Source of the DNA: Mycobacterium sp. ITM-2016-00318
GTDB lineage: Bacteria; Actinomycetota; Actinomycetes; Mycobacteriales; Mycobacteriaceae
Direction of reading: 5' to 3'
Assembly: GCF_002968285.2 (NCBI RefSeq)
Contig: NZ_CP134400.1
Span: 5,332,001 to 5,396,000 of the forward strand
Length of the DNA stretch: 64,000 bases
Part shown: positions 42,882 to 50,763 of the stretch, piece by piece
Layout of the letters: every line of letters starts with the position of its first letter
How positions within the stretch are numbered: position 1 is the first letter of the stretch
The notes under the pieces: generated by a model
The model's database searches: none
Seen by the model: the letters and a program-made list of their open reading frames with translations, nothing else
What the model was told of the DNA's origin: nothing
Made by a program: the position numbers and the translations under genes

Positions 42882-43004
42882 GTGACCGCGCCCGGTCGGG
42901 ATGTGCCCGACGAACAGCAGGAAGGCGCTGAGACGGTGCCACCGGCAAGCCCTGCGTACTCCACACCGCCGCCCGAGGGAATGCCCGACGCGGACGACGA
43001 CTAG
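42882..43004 (+). CDS. Possible small acidic protein (40 residues)
   Basis: A GTG frame of 41 codons codes for a Pro/Asp/Glu-rich peptide (VPDEQQEGAETVPPAS ... PEGMPDADDD). There is no clear ribosome site. It resembles the other acidic mini-ORFs of the window in composition only. It may be spurious. Confidence 0.3.
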   Translation: MTAPGRDVPDEQQEGAETVPPASPAYSTPPPEGMPDADDD

Positions 43005-43039
43005 GTGGAGGGGTCCGTCGCGTCGGTAGCGTCGTTGAG

Positions 43040-44230
43040 GTGACAGACACCCCTGCCGAAGTAGTCGAGTCGACCGAATCGCCTGCGCGGTCTCCGCGGA
43101 GGTGGCGACGGCTGGCCGTGGTGCTCGCCATCCTCCTCCTGTTGTTCGGCGTGCCGGCCTGGACGCTGTTCGGACCCGGCACCCGGTGGCCGACCGCCGT
43201 CGTCGCAGCGGGGGCCGCCGTGTTCGCCGCGGCGTTCGTTGCCCTGCCGGTGCTGATGATGCTCGGTCACGGCCGCAGGCACCGTGACCGAGCGGCCGTG
43301 GCCGCAGACGCGTTGCTCGGGGCGGCCTGGGTGCTGTTCGTCTGGTCGGTGCTCGGCCTGGTCGTGGAGTCGATGCTGGCGCTGGCCGGTGTCGACGACC
43401 CGCTGTTGTCGCGAGTCGTCGCGGCCTCGGTGGTGGTTGTCGTCGCGGTGCTTCTCGCCTGGGGTCACCTCGAGGCGATGCGGGTCCCGCGCGTCAAAGC
43501 CCTCGACGTCGACATCGACGGACTCGGGCCGGGGCTCGACGGCACACGGGTCGCGGTGATCACCGACACGCATTACGGACCGATCGACCGCTCACAGTGG
43601 TCAGCGGGCGTGGTGGCGAGGGTCAACGAACTCAGCGCCGACATCGTGTGCCATGTCGGCGACATCGCCGACGGCACCGTCGGCATCCGTGAGCAGCAGG
43701 CCCGACCGCTCGCATCGGTGAAGGCGACGTCGGCCAGGGTCTACGTCACCGGCAACCACGAATACTTCAGCGAGGCGCAGGGCTGGCTGGACTACATGGA
43801 GAGCATCGGCTGGACGGCGCTGCACAACCGGCACGTCGTCGTCGAGCGCGACGGCGAACGGCTCGTCATTGCCGGCGTGGACGACGCCACGGCACGCGGC
43901 TCCGGTCTGCCGGGGCACGGCGCGGATCTGGCCGCAGCACTCGCAGGTGCCGATCCCGGTCTACCCGTGGTCCTGCTCGCACATCAACCGAAGCAGGTGG
44001 TGCACGCAGCGCGCGCGGGTGTCCAACTGCAGATCTCCGGCCACACCCACGGCGGCCAGATCTGGCCGTTCAACTTCCTGGTTCGGCTGGAGCAGCCGGT
44101 GGTGCACGGACTGAGCCGCCACGGCGACCGGACCGCGCTGTACACGAGCCGAGGAACGGGCTTCTGGGGTCCGCCGTTCCGGGTGTTCGCGCCCAGTGAG
44201 ATCACGCTGCTGACACTTCGTCGCTCCTGA
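43040..44230 (+). CDS. Membrane-anchored metallophosphoesterase (paralogue of 23629-24801)
   Basis: A 396-residue protein. About four to five membrane helices fill the N-terminal 160 residues (LAVVLAILLLLFGVPAWTL; AGAAVFAAAFVALPVLMM; VLFVWSVLGLVVESML; VVVVAVLLAW). The phosphoesterase domain has VITDTHYGPI, HVGDIADG, GNHEYF, LLAHQP and SGHTHGGQIWPF, and GTGFWGPPFRVFAPSEITLLTL ends it, very like the protein at 23629-24801. The GTG at 43040 has TAGCGT (43027-43032) upstream and no Shine-Dalgarno, so it may be leaderless. Confidence 0.83.
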   Translation: MTDTPAEVVESTESPARSPRRWRRLAVVLAILLLLFGVPAWTLFGPGTRWPTAVVAAGAAVFAAAFVALPVLMMLGHGRRHRDRAAVAADALLGAAWVLFVWSVLGLVVESMLALAGVDDPLLSRVVAASVVVVVAVLLAWGHLEAMRVPRVKALDVDIDGLGPGLDGTRVAVITDTHYGPIDRSQWSAGVVARVNELSADIVCHVGDIADGTVGIREQQARPLASVKATSARVYVTGNHEYFSEAQGWLDYMESIGWTALHNRHVVVERDGERLVIAGVDDATARGSGLPGHGADLAAALAGADPGLPVVLLAHQPKQVVHAARAGVQLQISGHTHGGQIWPFNFLVRLEQPVVHGLSRHGDRTALYTSRGTGFWGPPFRVFAPSEITLLTLRRS

Positions 44231-45386
44231 GGCGCCGGCACAGGGGCAGGCCGCCCGCCACCAGGATCGTGCCGGTGAGCGCGAACGCGATACGCAAGTC
44301 GGAGGCGGCGGCGATGACGCCCATCACGGCGGGCCCGGCCACCCCGCCGACGCCGAGGCAGCTGAGGGTGAGGACCAGGCCGCTGGTCGGATGGCGTGGA
44401 TGTAGCCGTTGGTTCCAGATCGCCAGCAGCGCGGCGAACGGCATGTACGCGAAGCCGAACGTCAGCGCGGCCACGGCGGCCACGGCGGCGTTCGACGGCG
44501 ATACCGCCAACCCCGCGATCGAGGCGGCCAACACCGCCACGGCAGCTTGCAACGACTGGGCAAGACCCCAGCGCGCCACCGCAGCGCCGCTTGCGAGGCC
44601 GCTGACGCCGCCGATGCCGACGATCAGCCACATCAGCGCGCTCCAGCGGGCGCCAAGGCCCTCGCTGCGGACCATGTCCACCGCGAAGGTGAAGAAGACT
44701 GCGCCCGCCGCTCCGTAGAGCGCGCTCATGAGGCATACCGGCAGCGCGTCGGCCGTCGGCCGGAAGCGTGCCCGCGTCTGCTCGGCGGCCGGGCCCGTTG
44801 GCCTGCCGCTCGCCATTGCGCGGTACGCCAGCAGGGTCACCGCCGCCGCAGCCGCGGTGAGGACCAGCCAGATCGCTCGCCAGTTTCCGCCGGGCCGGTC
44901 CGCTGCCCAGAGCGCCAGCCCGCCGGCGATGATCAGGCCGAACGTGGTGCCGCTACTGATGACCGACAGCGCCGGATCCCGCAGGCGCGACGCCACACCC
45001 GTCGTCACGGCATCGGCGAACGGACCCCACACCATTCCCGAACTGGCCGCCGCGATCACCACACCGGCCATCAGCGTCGGGGTACTGCCTGCGCACGCGA
45101 TCAGGGCGAGTCCGGTGACGGCCGCGAGATTGGCCAACAGCACCGGCAGCCGGGGGCCGTAGCGCGCGGTCAGCGCGCCGCAGCTGAGCAACGACACGAG
45201 GTACATGACCGAAGCGGCGCTGCTGATCGCCCCGATCGTGGCGGTGGTCAATCCGAACTCGGCCCGGAAGGCGGACACGAACAATCCGAAGCCGTATCGC
45301 GCGAATCCGAAGCCGACGGCGACCGCCGCACATCCCGCCATCGCCATGGGCAGCGCCGCCGAGTCACGTGGCGTTGTTACCGTCAT
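44202..45386 (-). CDS. MFS transporter (YbfB/YjiJ-like)
   Basis: A 394-residue protein with about twelve membrane helices. It begins MTVTTPRDSAALPMAMAGCAAVAVGFGFARYGFGLFVSAFRAEFGL, the N-terminus typical of YbfB/YjiJ-family exporters. The ATG at 45386 lies within a perfect inverted repeat (45376-45404), so a repressor there would block it directly. The neighbour on the other side is a CGNR zinc-finger regulator, the presumed repressor. The 3' end overlaps the phosphoesterase by 29 bases, convergent. The transported substance is unknown. Confidence 0.82.
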   Translation of the reverse strand: MTVTTPRDSAALPMAMAGCAAVAVGFGFARYGFGLFVSAFRAEFGLTTATIGAISSAASVMYLVSLLSCGALTARYGPRLPVLLANLAAVTGLALIACAGSTPTLMAGVVIAAASSGMVWGPFADAVTTGVASRLRDPALSVISSGTTFGLIIAGGLALWAADRPGGNWRAIWLVLTAAAAAVTLLAYRAMASGRPTGPAAEQTRARFRPTADALPVCLMSALYGAAGAVFFTFAVDMVRSEGLGARWSALMWLIVGIGGVSGLASGAAVARWGLAQSLQAAVAVLAASIAGLAVSPSNAAVAAVAALTFGFAYMPFAALLAIWNQRLHPRHPTSGLVLTLSCLGVGGVAGPAVMGVIAAASDLRIAFALTGTILVAGGLPLCRRLRSDEVSAA

Positions 45387-45404
45387 AATATGTTTGACGG
45401 TAAC
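45376..45404. promoter_or_regulatory. Inverted-repeat operator between MFS exporter and CGNR regulator
   Basis: GTTACCGTCA (45376-45385) and TGACGGTAAC (45395-45404) are exact reverse complements separated by nine AT-rich bases that contain a TAATAT -10 for the plus strand. It covers the MFS start codon. The shape is that of a dimeric repressor site. Confidence 0.7.
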
Positions 45405-45430
45405 ATGCTGACGGTCGATACTGAAAGGCG

Positions 45431-46048
45431 ATGAGAACGCCGGAACGTGCAAGCGACGCCTCAGCCGTCGAAGAGCTCCTCGACAAGGCGCTGTCGCTGA
45501 AACCCGCGCCAACGCCCCTGCACCATGTGCAATTACTCCTCAACACGCGCAATCTGCTCGCTGGATACGACCTGCTGAGCGACGAAGCGACGGCGCGGCG
45601 GTGCCTGGCCCTCATCGGCGCCAGGGACGGCCACAGTGCGCCGCGCGACCGCGACGACGCCATGTTGTCGTCGCTCATCGATGTGCGGGAGGCGGTTCGT
45701 GAGTTGTTGTTGTCTCATGCCGCAGGCCGGACGCCCGACCAGAAAATCCGTGAGCGGATCCGGGCGGCCGGCGCAGCCGTGCGCCTGAGCGTCGACCTCG
45801 ATGCGTCAGGCATGCCGATCGTGGTGCCGCCCGAGGACGCCAGGGGTGCAGACCGCATCATCGCCGATGTGATGGCGGCGATCGCCTCAGCGGATCCCGA
45901 CCAGCTTCGCCGATTGAAGGCGTGCGTCAACCCAGAGTGCGGCTGGGTGTTCTTCGACACGAGCCGCAGCCGCAGCGGCACATGGTGCGCGATGAACGTG
46001 TGCGGTGCCCGGCACAAGATGGAGCGTTACCGAAGCCGCGGGCGCTGA
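45431..46048 (+). CDS. CGNR zinc-finger/ABATE-domain transcription regulator
   Basis: A 205-residue protein. The N-terminal helical ABATE part (FLLNTRNLL, DEATARRCLALIGAR) leads to the CGNR zinc finger: CVNPECGWVFFDTSRSRSGTWCAMNVCGARHKMERYRSR, matching CxxxxCxWxFxDxSRSxxxxWCxMxxCG. Such proteins are stress- or compound-sensing regulators. GAAAGG precedes the ATG at 45431. It is divergent from the MFS exporter and shares the operator described at 45376-45404, which it probably binds, also controlling itself. Confidence 0.84.
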   Translation: MRTPERASDASAVEELLDKALSLKPAPTPLHHVQLLLNTRNLLAGYDLLSDEATARRCLALIGARDGHSAPRDRDDAMLSSLIDVREAVRELLLSHAAGRTPDQKIRERIRAAGAAVRLSVDLDASGMPIVVPPEDARGADRIIADVMAAIASADPDQLRRLKACVNPECGWVFFDTSRSRSGTWCAMNVCGARHKMERYRSRGR

Positions 46049-46082
46049 TGCCGGTCTTCAGTGCTCCTCAGCCTTCAGTGCC

Positions 46083-47660
46083 TCAGCCGACCGCGGACGA
46101 CGACGACGGCGCAGAACCACCCTGCGTGTCAACGATCGTCATCAGCCGGATGATCTCCTCGCGGTCAGCGGCCGACGGCATTCCCATGCCCGGCTTGTAG
46201 TCGTAGACCTCGTGCAGCGGTGTGGATCCCGTGCGGCCGGTCAGGATGTCGACCGCCTCTGAGTCGATCAGCCCGGGATGCTCGACGCCACATGTCTCGG
46301 CGACTTTGACCAGATCGCGGCGCAGCGCCTTGATGTAGTTCGCGACCCGCTCCGCCTTCACCTCCGGCACCAGGCCGCGGGCCAGCCACGCGTTCTGGGT
46401 GGCGACGCCCGTGGGACAGGTGTCGGTGTGACACTTCTGCGCCTGAATACAGCCGATCGCCAACATCGCCTCTCTGGCGACGTTGACCATGTCGCAGCCC
46501 AGCGCGAAGGCCACAACCGCGTTGTCGGGCAGTCCGAGCTTGCCGCCGCCGATGAAGGCGACCCGCTCTGCCAGTCCCTGCTCGGCGAAGATCCGGTACA
46601 CCCGGGCGAAACCGACCTGGAAGGGCAGCGACACCGTGTCCGTGAAGATCAGCGGCGCCGCGCCGGTGCCGCCCTCGCCGCCGTCGATCGTGACGAAGTC
46701 GACGCCTCGGCCCGTCGACCGCATGAGATCCGTCAGGTCGTACCAGAAGTCGTCGTCGCCGACCGCGGACTTGATTCCCACAGGAAGACCGGTCTCCGCG
46801 GCGAGCAACTCGACCCAGTCGAGAAGACTGTCGGCGTCGGAGAACTCGGCATGCCGCGACGGGCTGACGCAGTCGTGCCCCTCCGGTACGCCGCGGGCCT
46901 CGGCGATCGCGGCGGAAACCTTCGCGGCGGGCAGCAGACCGCCGAGACCCGGCTTCGCGCCTTGGCTCAATTTGATCTCCAGGGCGCGCACGGGAGCCCC
47001 TGCCACCGCCGCCTTGAGTCTCTCGAGGTCGAAACGACCGTCGGCGTCGCGGCAGCCGAAATACGCGGTGCCGATCTGGAAGATCAGTTCGCCGCCGTGC
47101 CGATGATGGCGGGAGATGCCTCCTTCTCCGGTGTTGTGCAGACAGTCGGCGAGCGCCGCACCACGGTTGAGGGCTTCGACGGCGTTGGCCGACAACGACC
47201 CGAAGCTCATCGCGGAGATGTTCACCACGGAGGACGGCCGGAACGCGCCGGTTCTGTCCCGTGCCGCGCCGATCACCTTGGCGCACGGGAGCACCACTCC
47301 GTGCGAGGCCTTCGGCGCGGACGCAGGCGTGGCATGGGCGAACGTCCTGTGCTTGATCACCGGATAACCGGCCGTGTACTCGATGTCGTTGTCGGTGCCG
47401 AAACCGAAGTAGTTGTTCTCGTTCTTCGACGACGCGTACACCCACCGACGCTGGTCGCGGGTGAAGGGACGCTCTTCGTTGTTGGCTGCCACGATGTACT
47501 GCCGCAGTTCCGGTCCGACAGCCTCGATCAGATATCGCGCGTGGCCGATCAGCGGATAGTTACGCAGCAATGCATGTCTGCGCTGCAGCACGTCGCGCAC
47601 GGCAACGGCACCCAGCGTCGAGGCGGCCGCCGCGGCGACGGCACGAACAGCCCTGTTCAT
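46083..47660 (-). CDS. Glutamate-synthase-large-subunit-like FMN protein
   Basis: A 525-residue protein with one N-terminal hydrophobic helix (AVAAAAASTLGAVAVRDVL), then a barrel domain like that of the GltB large subunit. Signature blocks are NISAMSFGSLSANAVEALNRGA, HNTGEGGIS, IKLSQGAKPGLGG, TIDGGEGGTGAAP and the iron-sulfur cluster motif CIQAQKCHTDTCPTG, exactly the GltB three-cysteine arrangement. It has no glutaminase (Ntn) domain. Stand-alone members occur in many bacteria; their substrate is uncertain. I took the ATG at 47660. Confidence 0.84.
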   Translation of the reverse strand: MNRAVRAVAAAAASTLGAVAVRDVLQRRHALLRNYPLIGHARYLIEAVGPELRQYIVAANNEERPFTRDQRRWVYASSKNENNYFGFGTDNDIEYTAGYPVIKHRTFAHATPASAPKASHGVVLPCAKVIGAARDRTGAFRPSSVVNISAMSFGSLSANAVEALNRGAALADCLHNTGEGGISRHHRHGGELIFQIGTAYFGCRDADGRFDLERLKAAVAGAPVRALEIKLSQGAKPGLGGLLPAAKVSAAIAEARGVPEGHDCVSPSRHAEFSDADSLLDWVELLAAETGLPVGIKSAVGDDDFWYDLTDLMRSTGRGVDFVTIDGGEGGTGAAPLIFTDTVSLPFQVGFARVYRIFAEQGLAERVAFIGGGKLGLPDNAVVAFALGCDMVNVAREAMLAIGCIQAQKCHTDTCPTGVATQNAWLARGLVPEVKAERVANYIKALRRDLVKVAETCGVEHPGLIDSEAVDILTGRTGSTPLHEVYDYKPGMGMPSAADREEIIRLMTIVDTQGGSAPSSSSAVG

Positions 47661-47800
47661 GCGGTCAGTGTTGCCCCGGCGCGCCCTCCCGAAACGGGCG
47701 CACGTCGCCAGCGCACGGACTGAGGCCAAGGCAGGAAACATCGAAGTGCTATGTATAGAGACATGCCTTCTGTCACCGCGAGCCGCTCCGTGGCAGTCGG

Positions 47801-49060
47801 ATGACCGCGCAGACCACCGCCGCTGTTCGCCCGCGAAGCGCGCTGGGGTTGATGTTCGACCCCGTTTTCGGCGCGCTGTTCTGGGGCAAGATGTTCGCTG
47901 TCGTCGCCGTGTGGACGCACGGCATCGTCGCCGCGATCGTGATGTACGACGCGACGGGATCGGCTCTGATGGTCGGCCTGGTCGGTGTCGCCCAGTTCGG
48001 TCCTCAGCTGATCCTCACCCCGACGAGCGGTAAGTGGGCCGACACCGGCGACCCCTCGCGACAGATCCTGCTGGGCAGGGTGCTGTGCGTGGCGGGCTCC
48101 GGTTTCACTGCGGTCTGGCTGTTCGGCGACTCGGGACTGCACGGCATGTCCGCCGCGGTGCCGGTGCTCATCGGGTCGTTGCTCGTCGGGTTCGGTTTCG
48201 TCGTCGGTGGACCGGCAATGCAGTCGATCGTCCCGAATCTCATTCGCGAGGGCGAGCTTTCGACCGCGATGGCGCTCAACAGCATGCCGATGACCATCGG
48301 CCGCATCGTCGGTCCCGCGTCCGGCGCGTACCTGGCGGCACACCTTGGCCCGGAAGCCGGTTTCGCCGTCAGCGCGGGCCTGCATCTCGTGTTCGCCGTC
48401 TTCCTCGTCGCGGTGCGCTTTCCGGCGCCGCCGGAGCGTCACGCGGGCACCGATTACCGCGTGCGCACCGCCGTCAGATACGTCTTGCAGGACCGCCCGC
48501 TGCTGCTCGCGCTTATCGCGGTGGCCACGGTCGGCATCGCATCCGACCCGTCGATCACGCTGACGCCCTCGCTAGCCGACCAGCTCGGCGGCGGCACCCG
48601 GATGGTCGGCACCTTGTCGGCGACGTTCGGAATCGGCGCTGCGGTCGGGATGGTCACCCTGGCGCTGATGAGGGGCCGGTTGGCTTCGCCCAAGGTGTCG
48701 TCGATCGGCCTGGCGGGCCTGACCGCCGGCAGCGGAGTACTGGCGCTCGGCACGGTCCCCACGGTGGCGATAGCGGGGTTCGCCCTGGCCGGCCTCGGTT
48801 TCGGGTGGGCGATGACGGGGCTGGCGACGGTGGTCCAGGAACGCGCGCCGGAGATATTACGCGGCCGAATCATGGCGTTGTGGCTCGTCGGGTTCGTCGG
48901 TTCGCGGCCGATTGCCGCCGCACTGCTCGGCGGCACCGCGGATGTGGTCAACGTGCAGGCGGCCTTCGCAGTCGCGGCGGGGCTGTGCTTGGTCGTGGCG
49001 ATTTTCTGCCGGCCGTCCCGGTTGGCCGGGCCGTTCCCGGCTCAGCTGCGCACCGGCTGA
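47801..49060 (+). CDS. MFS transporter (drug/metabolite exporter type)
   Basis: A 419-residue permease with about twelve helices. FWGKMFAVVAVWTHGIVAAIVMYDATGSALMVGLVGVAQFGPQLIL and RLVGPASGA-like SGAYLAAHLGPEAGFAVSAGLHL sequences are typical of the enterobactin-exporter-like EntS/DHA group. It contains a loop GKWADTGDPSRQILLG, the conserved cytoplasmic motif A-type segment. Its ATG at 47801 is divergent from the glutamate-synthase-like gene across 140 bases. No substrate can be inferred. Confidence 0.82.
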   Translation: MTAQTTAAVRPRSALGLMFDPVFGALFWGKMFAVVAVWTHGIVAAIVMYDATGSALMVGLVGVAQFGPQLILTPTSGKWADTGDPSRQILLGRVLCVAGSGFTAVWLFGDSGLHGMSAAVPVLIGSLLVGFGFVVGGPAMQSIVPNLIREGELSTAMALNSMPMTIGRIVGPASGAYLAAHLGPEAGFAVSAGLHLVFAVFLVAVRFPAPPERHAGTDYRVRTAVRYVLQDRPLLLALIAVATVGIASDPSITLTPSLADQLGGGTRMVGTLSATFGIGAAVGMVTLALMRGRLASPKVSSIGLAGLTAGSGVLALGTVPTVAIAGFALAGLGFGWAMTGLATVVQERAPEILRGRIMALWLVGFVGSRPIAAALLGGTADVVNVQAAFAVAAGLCLVVAIFCRPSRLAGPFPAQLRTG

Positions 49061-49094
49061 GGCGGCGACTCGCCGCGTCCGCGGCGTATCCCAC

Positions 49095-49214
49095 TCACGA
49101 CGACCGAGTGTCGTCGCCTTCGTCGTCCTCGGTGGTCGGTAGCGCCTCGGCTCCCGGCGTGGCCGGGGTGGTCAACACTTCGTCGGTCTCATTGGACGGC
49201 TCCGGTGATGTCAT
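49095..49214 (-). CDS. Possible small acidic protein (39 residues)
   Basis: A 40-codon frame from an ATG at 49214 encodes MTSPEPSNETDEVLTTPAT, continuing to EDDEGDDTRSS. It is rich in Thr, Pro, Asp and Glu. The gene is upstream and on the strand opposite to the MFS gene. Support is only the frame and composition similar to two other mini-ORFs here. Confidence 0.32.
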   Translation of the reverse strand: MTSPEPSNETDEVLTTPATPGAEALPTTEDDEGDDTRSS

Positions 49215-49278
49215 TGGTCTGACGTACCCGCATGACGACTGCGGTAACCCGTCGAGGATCCGCGCCGGCGAGCGACGG

Positions 49279-50157
49279 TCAACCGCCGCCGAACCTCGAA
49301 CTCCACGTTGTCGTTTCGCTCACCGTCCGTCTCGGCAACAGCGGCGGCGGGTCGGCATCCGCTGCGGGCGCGCCGAGACGGATCAATGCCTGGGTGTGAG
49401 CTTCGCCGTCGAACACCTCGCATGCGAGCGCGAGACGACTCCGCACGTCGTTCAGCGGCTCGGTCAACGGACACGTCGCGAGCCCAAGCGCAGCGGCGGA
49501 CAGGACCACCCGGCTGAGGGCTTCACCGGCCTGCAGCCGCGCGAGGTCATCGTCGCGGTTCGTTGCGAGCACCAGCAGCACGGCGTCGTCGGCCGACGCA
49601 TCGGAACGCACAGCCGACGCCTCGCCATACCGCAACGCGACACCACCGTCGCGGAGCCTGCTCCAGCGTAGGCGCGGCACGACAGACAGTTCCACTCCCA
49701 GCCGTGCCGCCCGGATGTGCAGCAACTCCAGCGTGCCCGGCGTCAGCCGTGACGCTGTATAGGCCCGCCGGTCCGCCCGACGCAGAGGTATCGCCGCTGC
49801 CAGTTCCACGTGGAATTCGCCGGGCGGCTGATCGACCACCTCAAGGATCGCCAGCGGGCCGTCACGGTCAGGGCGCCCAACTCGGCGAACGCGCGGAGTC
49901 CAACCGGCGACCGCGAGCGCCATCGCGCAATGGTCGAGCACCGCGCCGCAGCTCAGGAGAACGTCGCGACGGTCGGCCGGGCCGTCACCTGCTCGGCGAC
50001 GCCAATCGGCGTAGAGGTGCACTCCGGCGTCATCGACGTGCCATCGCCAGGGCTGAAGGTTCCGCAACGATGGCGCGCGGGCGGCGACGTCGAGCGCACC
50101 CTCCAGTGTCGCCCTATCCGGGGAAGGACTCGTCAGCCGTCTCACCTCCGTGATCAC
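49279..50157 (-). CDS. Acg-family nitroreductase
   Basis: A 292-residue protein of the Acg/Rv2032/Rv3131 group. The N-terminal AARAPSLRNLQPWRWHVDDAGVHLYADWRRR and DVLLSCGAVLDHCAMALAVAGWTPRV are diagnostic, as are LAAAIPLRRADRRAY, VLATNRDDDLARLQAGEALSRVVLSAAALGLAT and IRLGAPAADADP. In M. tuberculosis these FMN proteins belong to the DosR dormancy regulon, but I saw no DosR box upstream. GAGGTGA precedes the GTG at 50157. Compared with about 330 residues in M. tuberculosis it is shorter in its middle. Confidence 0.82.
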   Translation of the reverse strand: MITEVRRLTSPSPDRATLEGALDVAARAPSLRNLQPWRWHVDDAGVHLYADWRRRAGDGPADRRDVLLSCGAVLDHCAMALAVAGWTPRVRRVGRPDRDGPLAILEVVDQPPGEFHVELAAAIPLRRADRRAYTASRLTPGTLELLHIRAARLGVELSVVPRLRWSRLRDGGVALRYGEASAVRSDASADDAVLLVLATNRDDDLARLQAGEALSRVVLSAAALGLATCPLTEPLNDVRSRLALACEVFDGEAHTQALIRLGAPAADADPPPLLPRRTVSETTTWSSRFGGG

Positions 50158-50301
50158 CCGTCACCTCATCATTGTGCGCAATGGGTGCGGGCGAGTGCAT
50201 ACCGCTCGTGGAATCCGGTGCCGCAACCGTCATGTTTACGGCGGCATGGTCGGCGATGTGGCGGGTAATGCGTAGCCACCGGACAACGAGAGGAGATTGC
50301 G

Positions 50302-50763
50302 ATGAGCACGACGACCGAGTCAGTCGACGTGAACCGCCCGATCGGCATGGTTTACAACCAGTGGACGCAATTCGAGTCCTTCCCGCAATTCATGGAGGGC
50401 GTCGAGCGCATCGACCAGAAGGACGACACCCATCTGCACTGGGTCGTCAAGGTCGGTCCGGTCACCCGCGAGTTCGACGCCACCGTCACCGAGCAGCATC
50501 CCGAGGAGCGGGTGGCGTGGAAGTCCGACAGCGGCCCCGACCACGCGGGCGTGGTGACCTTTCACCGGCTCGATGACGACACCACCCGGGTCACCGCTCA
50601 GATGGACGTCGACCCCGAAGGCTTCGTGGAGAACGTCGGCGACAAGCTGGGCATTCTGAAGAGCCGGGTGAGCGGAGATCTGAAGCGGTTCAAGGAGTTC
50701 ATCGAGAGCAGACCGGCCGAGACCGGCGGCTGGCGCGGGGACGTCTCACGCCCTGATGCCTGA
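50302..50763 (+). CDS. SRPBCC/polyketide-cyclase-like protein
   Basis: A 153-residue helix-grip (START-like) protein. VDVNRPIGMVYNQWTQFESFPQFMEGVERI is the standard opening, and VTREFDATVTEQHPEERVAWKSD and the C-terminal helix (SRVSGDLKRFKEFIESR) complete the fold. These proteins bind hydrophobic ligands; many mycobacterial copies are of unknown function. GAGAGGAGATTGCG precedes the ATG. It overlaps the following epimerase gene by eight bases, so both are on one transcript. Confidence 0.85.
   Translation: MSTTTESVDVNRPIGMVYNQWTQFESFPQFMEGVERIDQKDDTHLHWVVKVGPVTREFDATVTEQHPEERVAWKSDSGPDHAGVVTFHRLDDDTTRVTAQMDVDPEGFVENVGDKLGILKSRVSGDLKRFKEFIESRPAETGGWRGDVSRPDA

Noticed and set aside
49279..50301. 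DosR box upstream of the Acg-type nitroreductase
   Set aside because: I looked for the TTSGGGACT-type palindrome in the 140 bases upstream and saw none.
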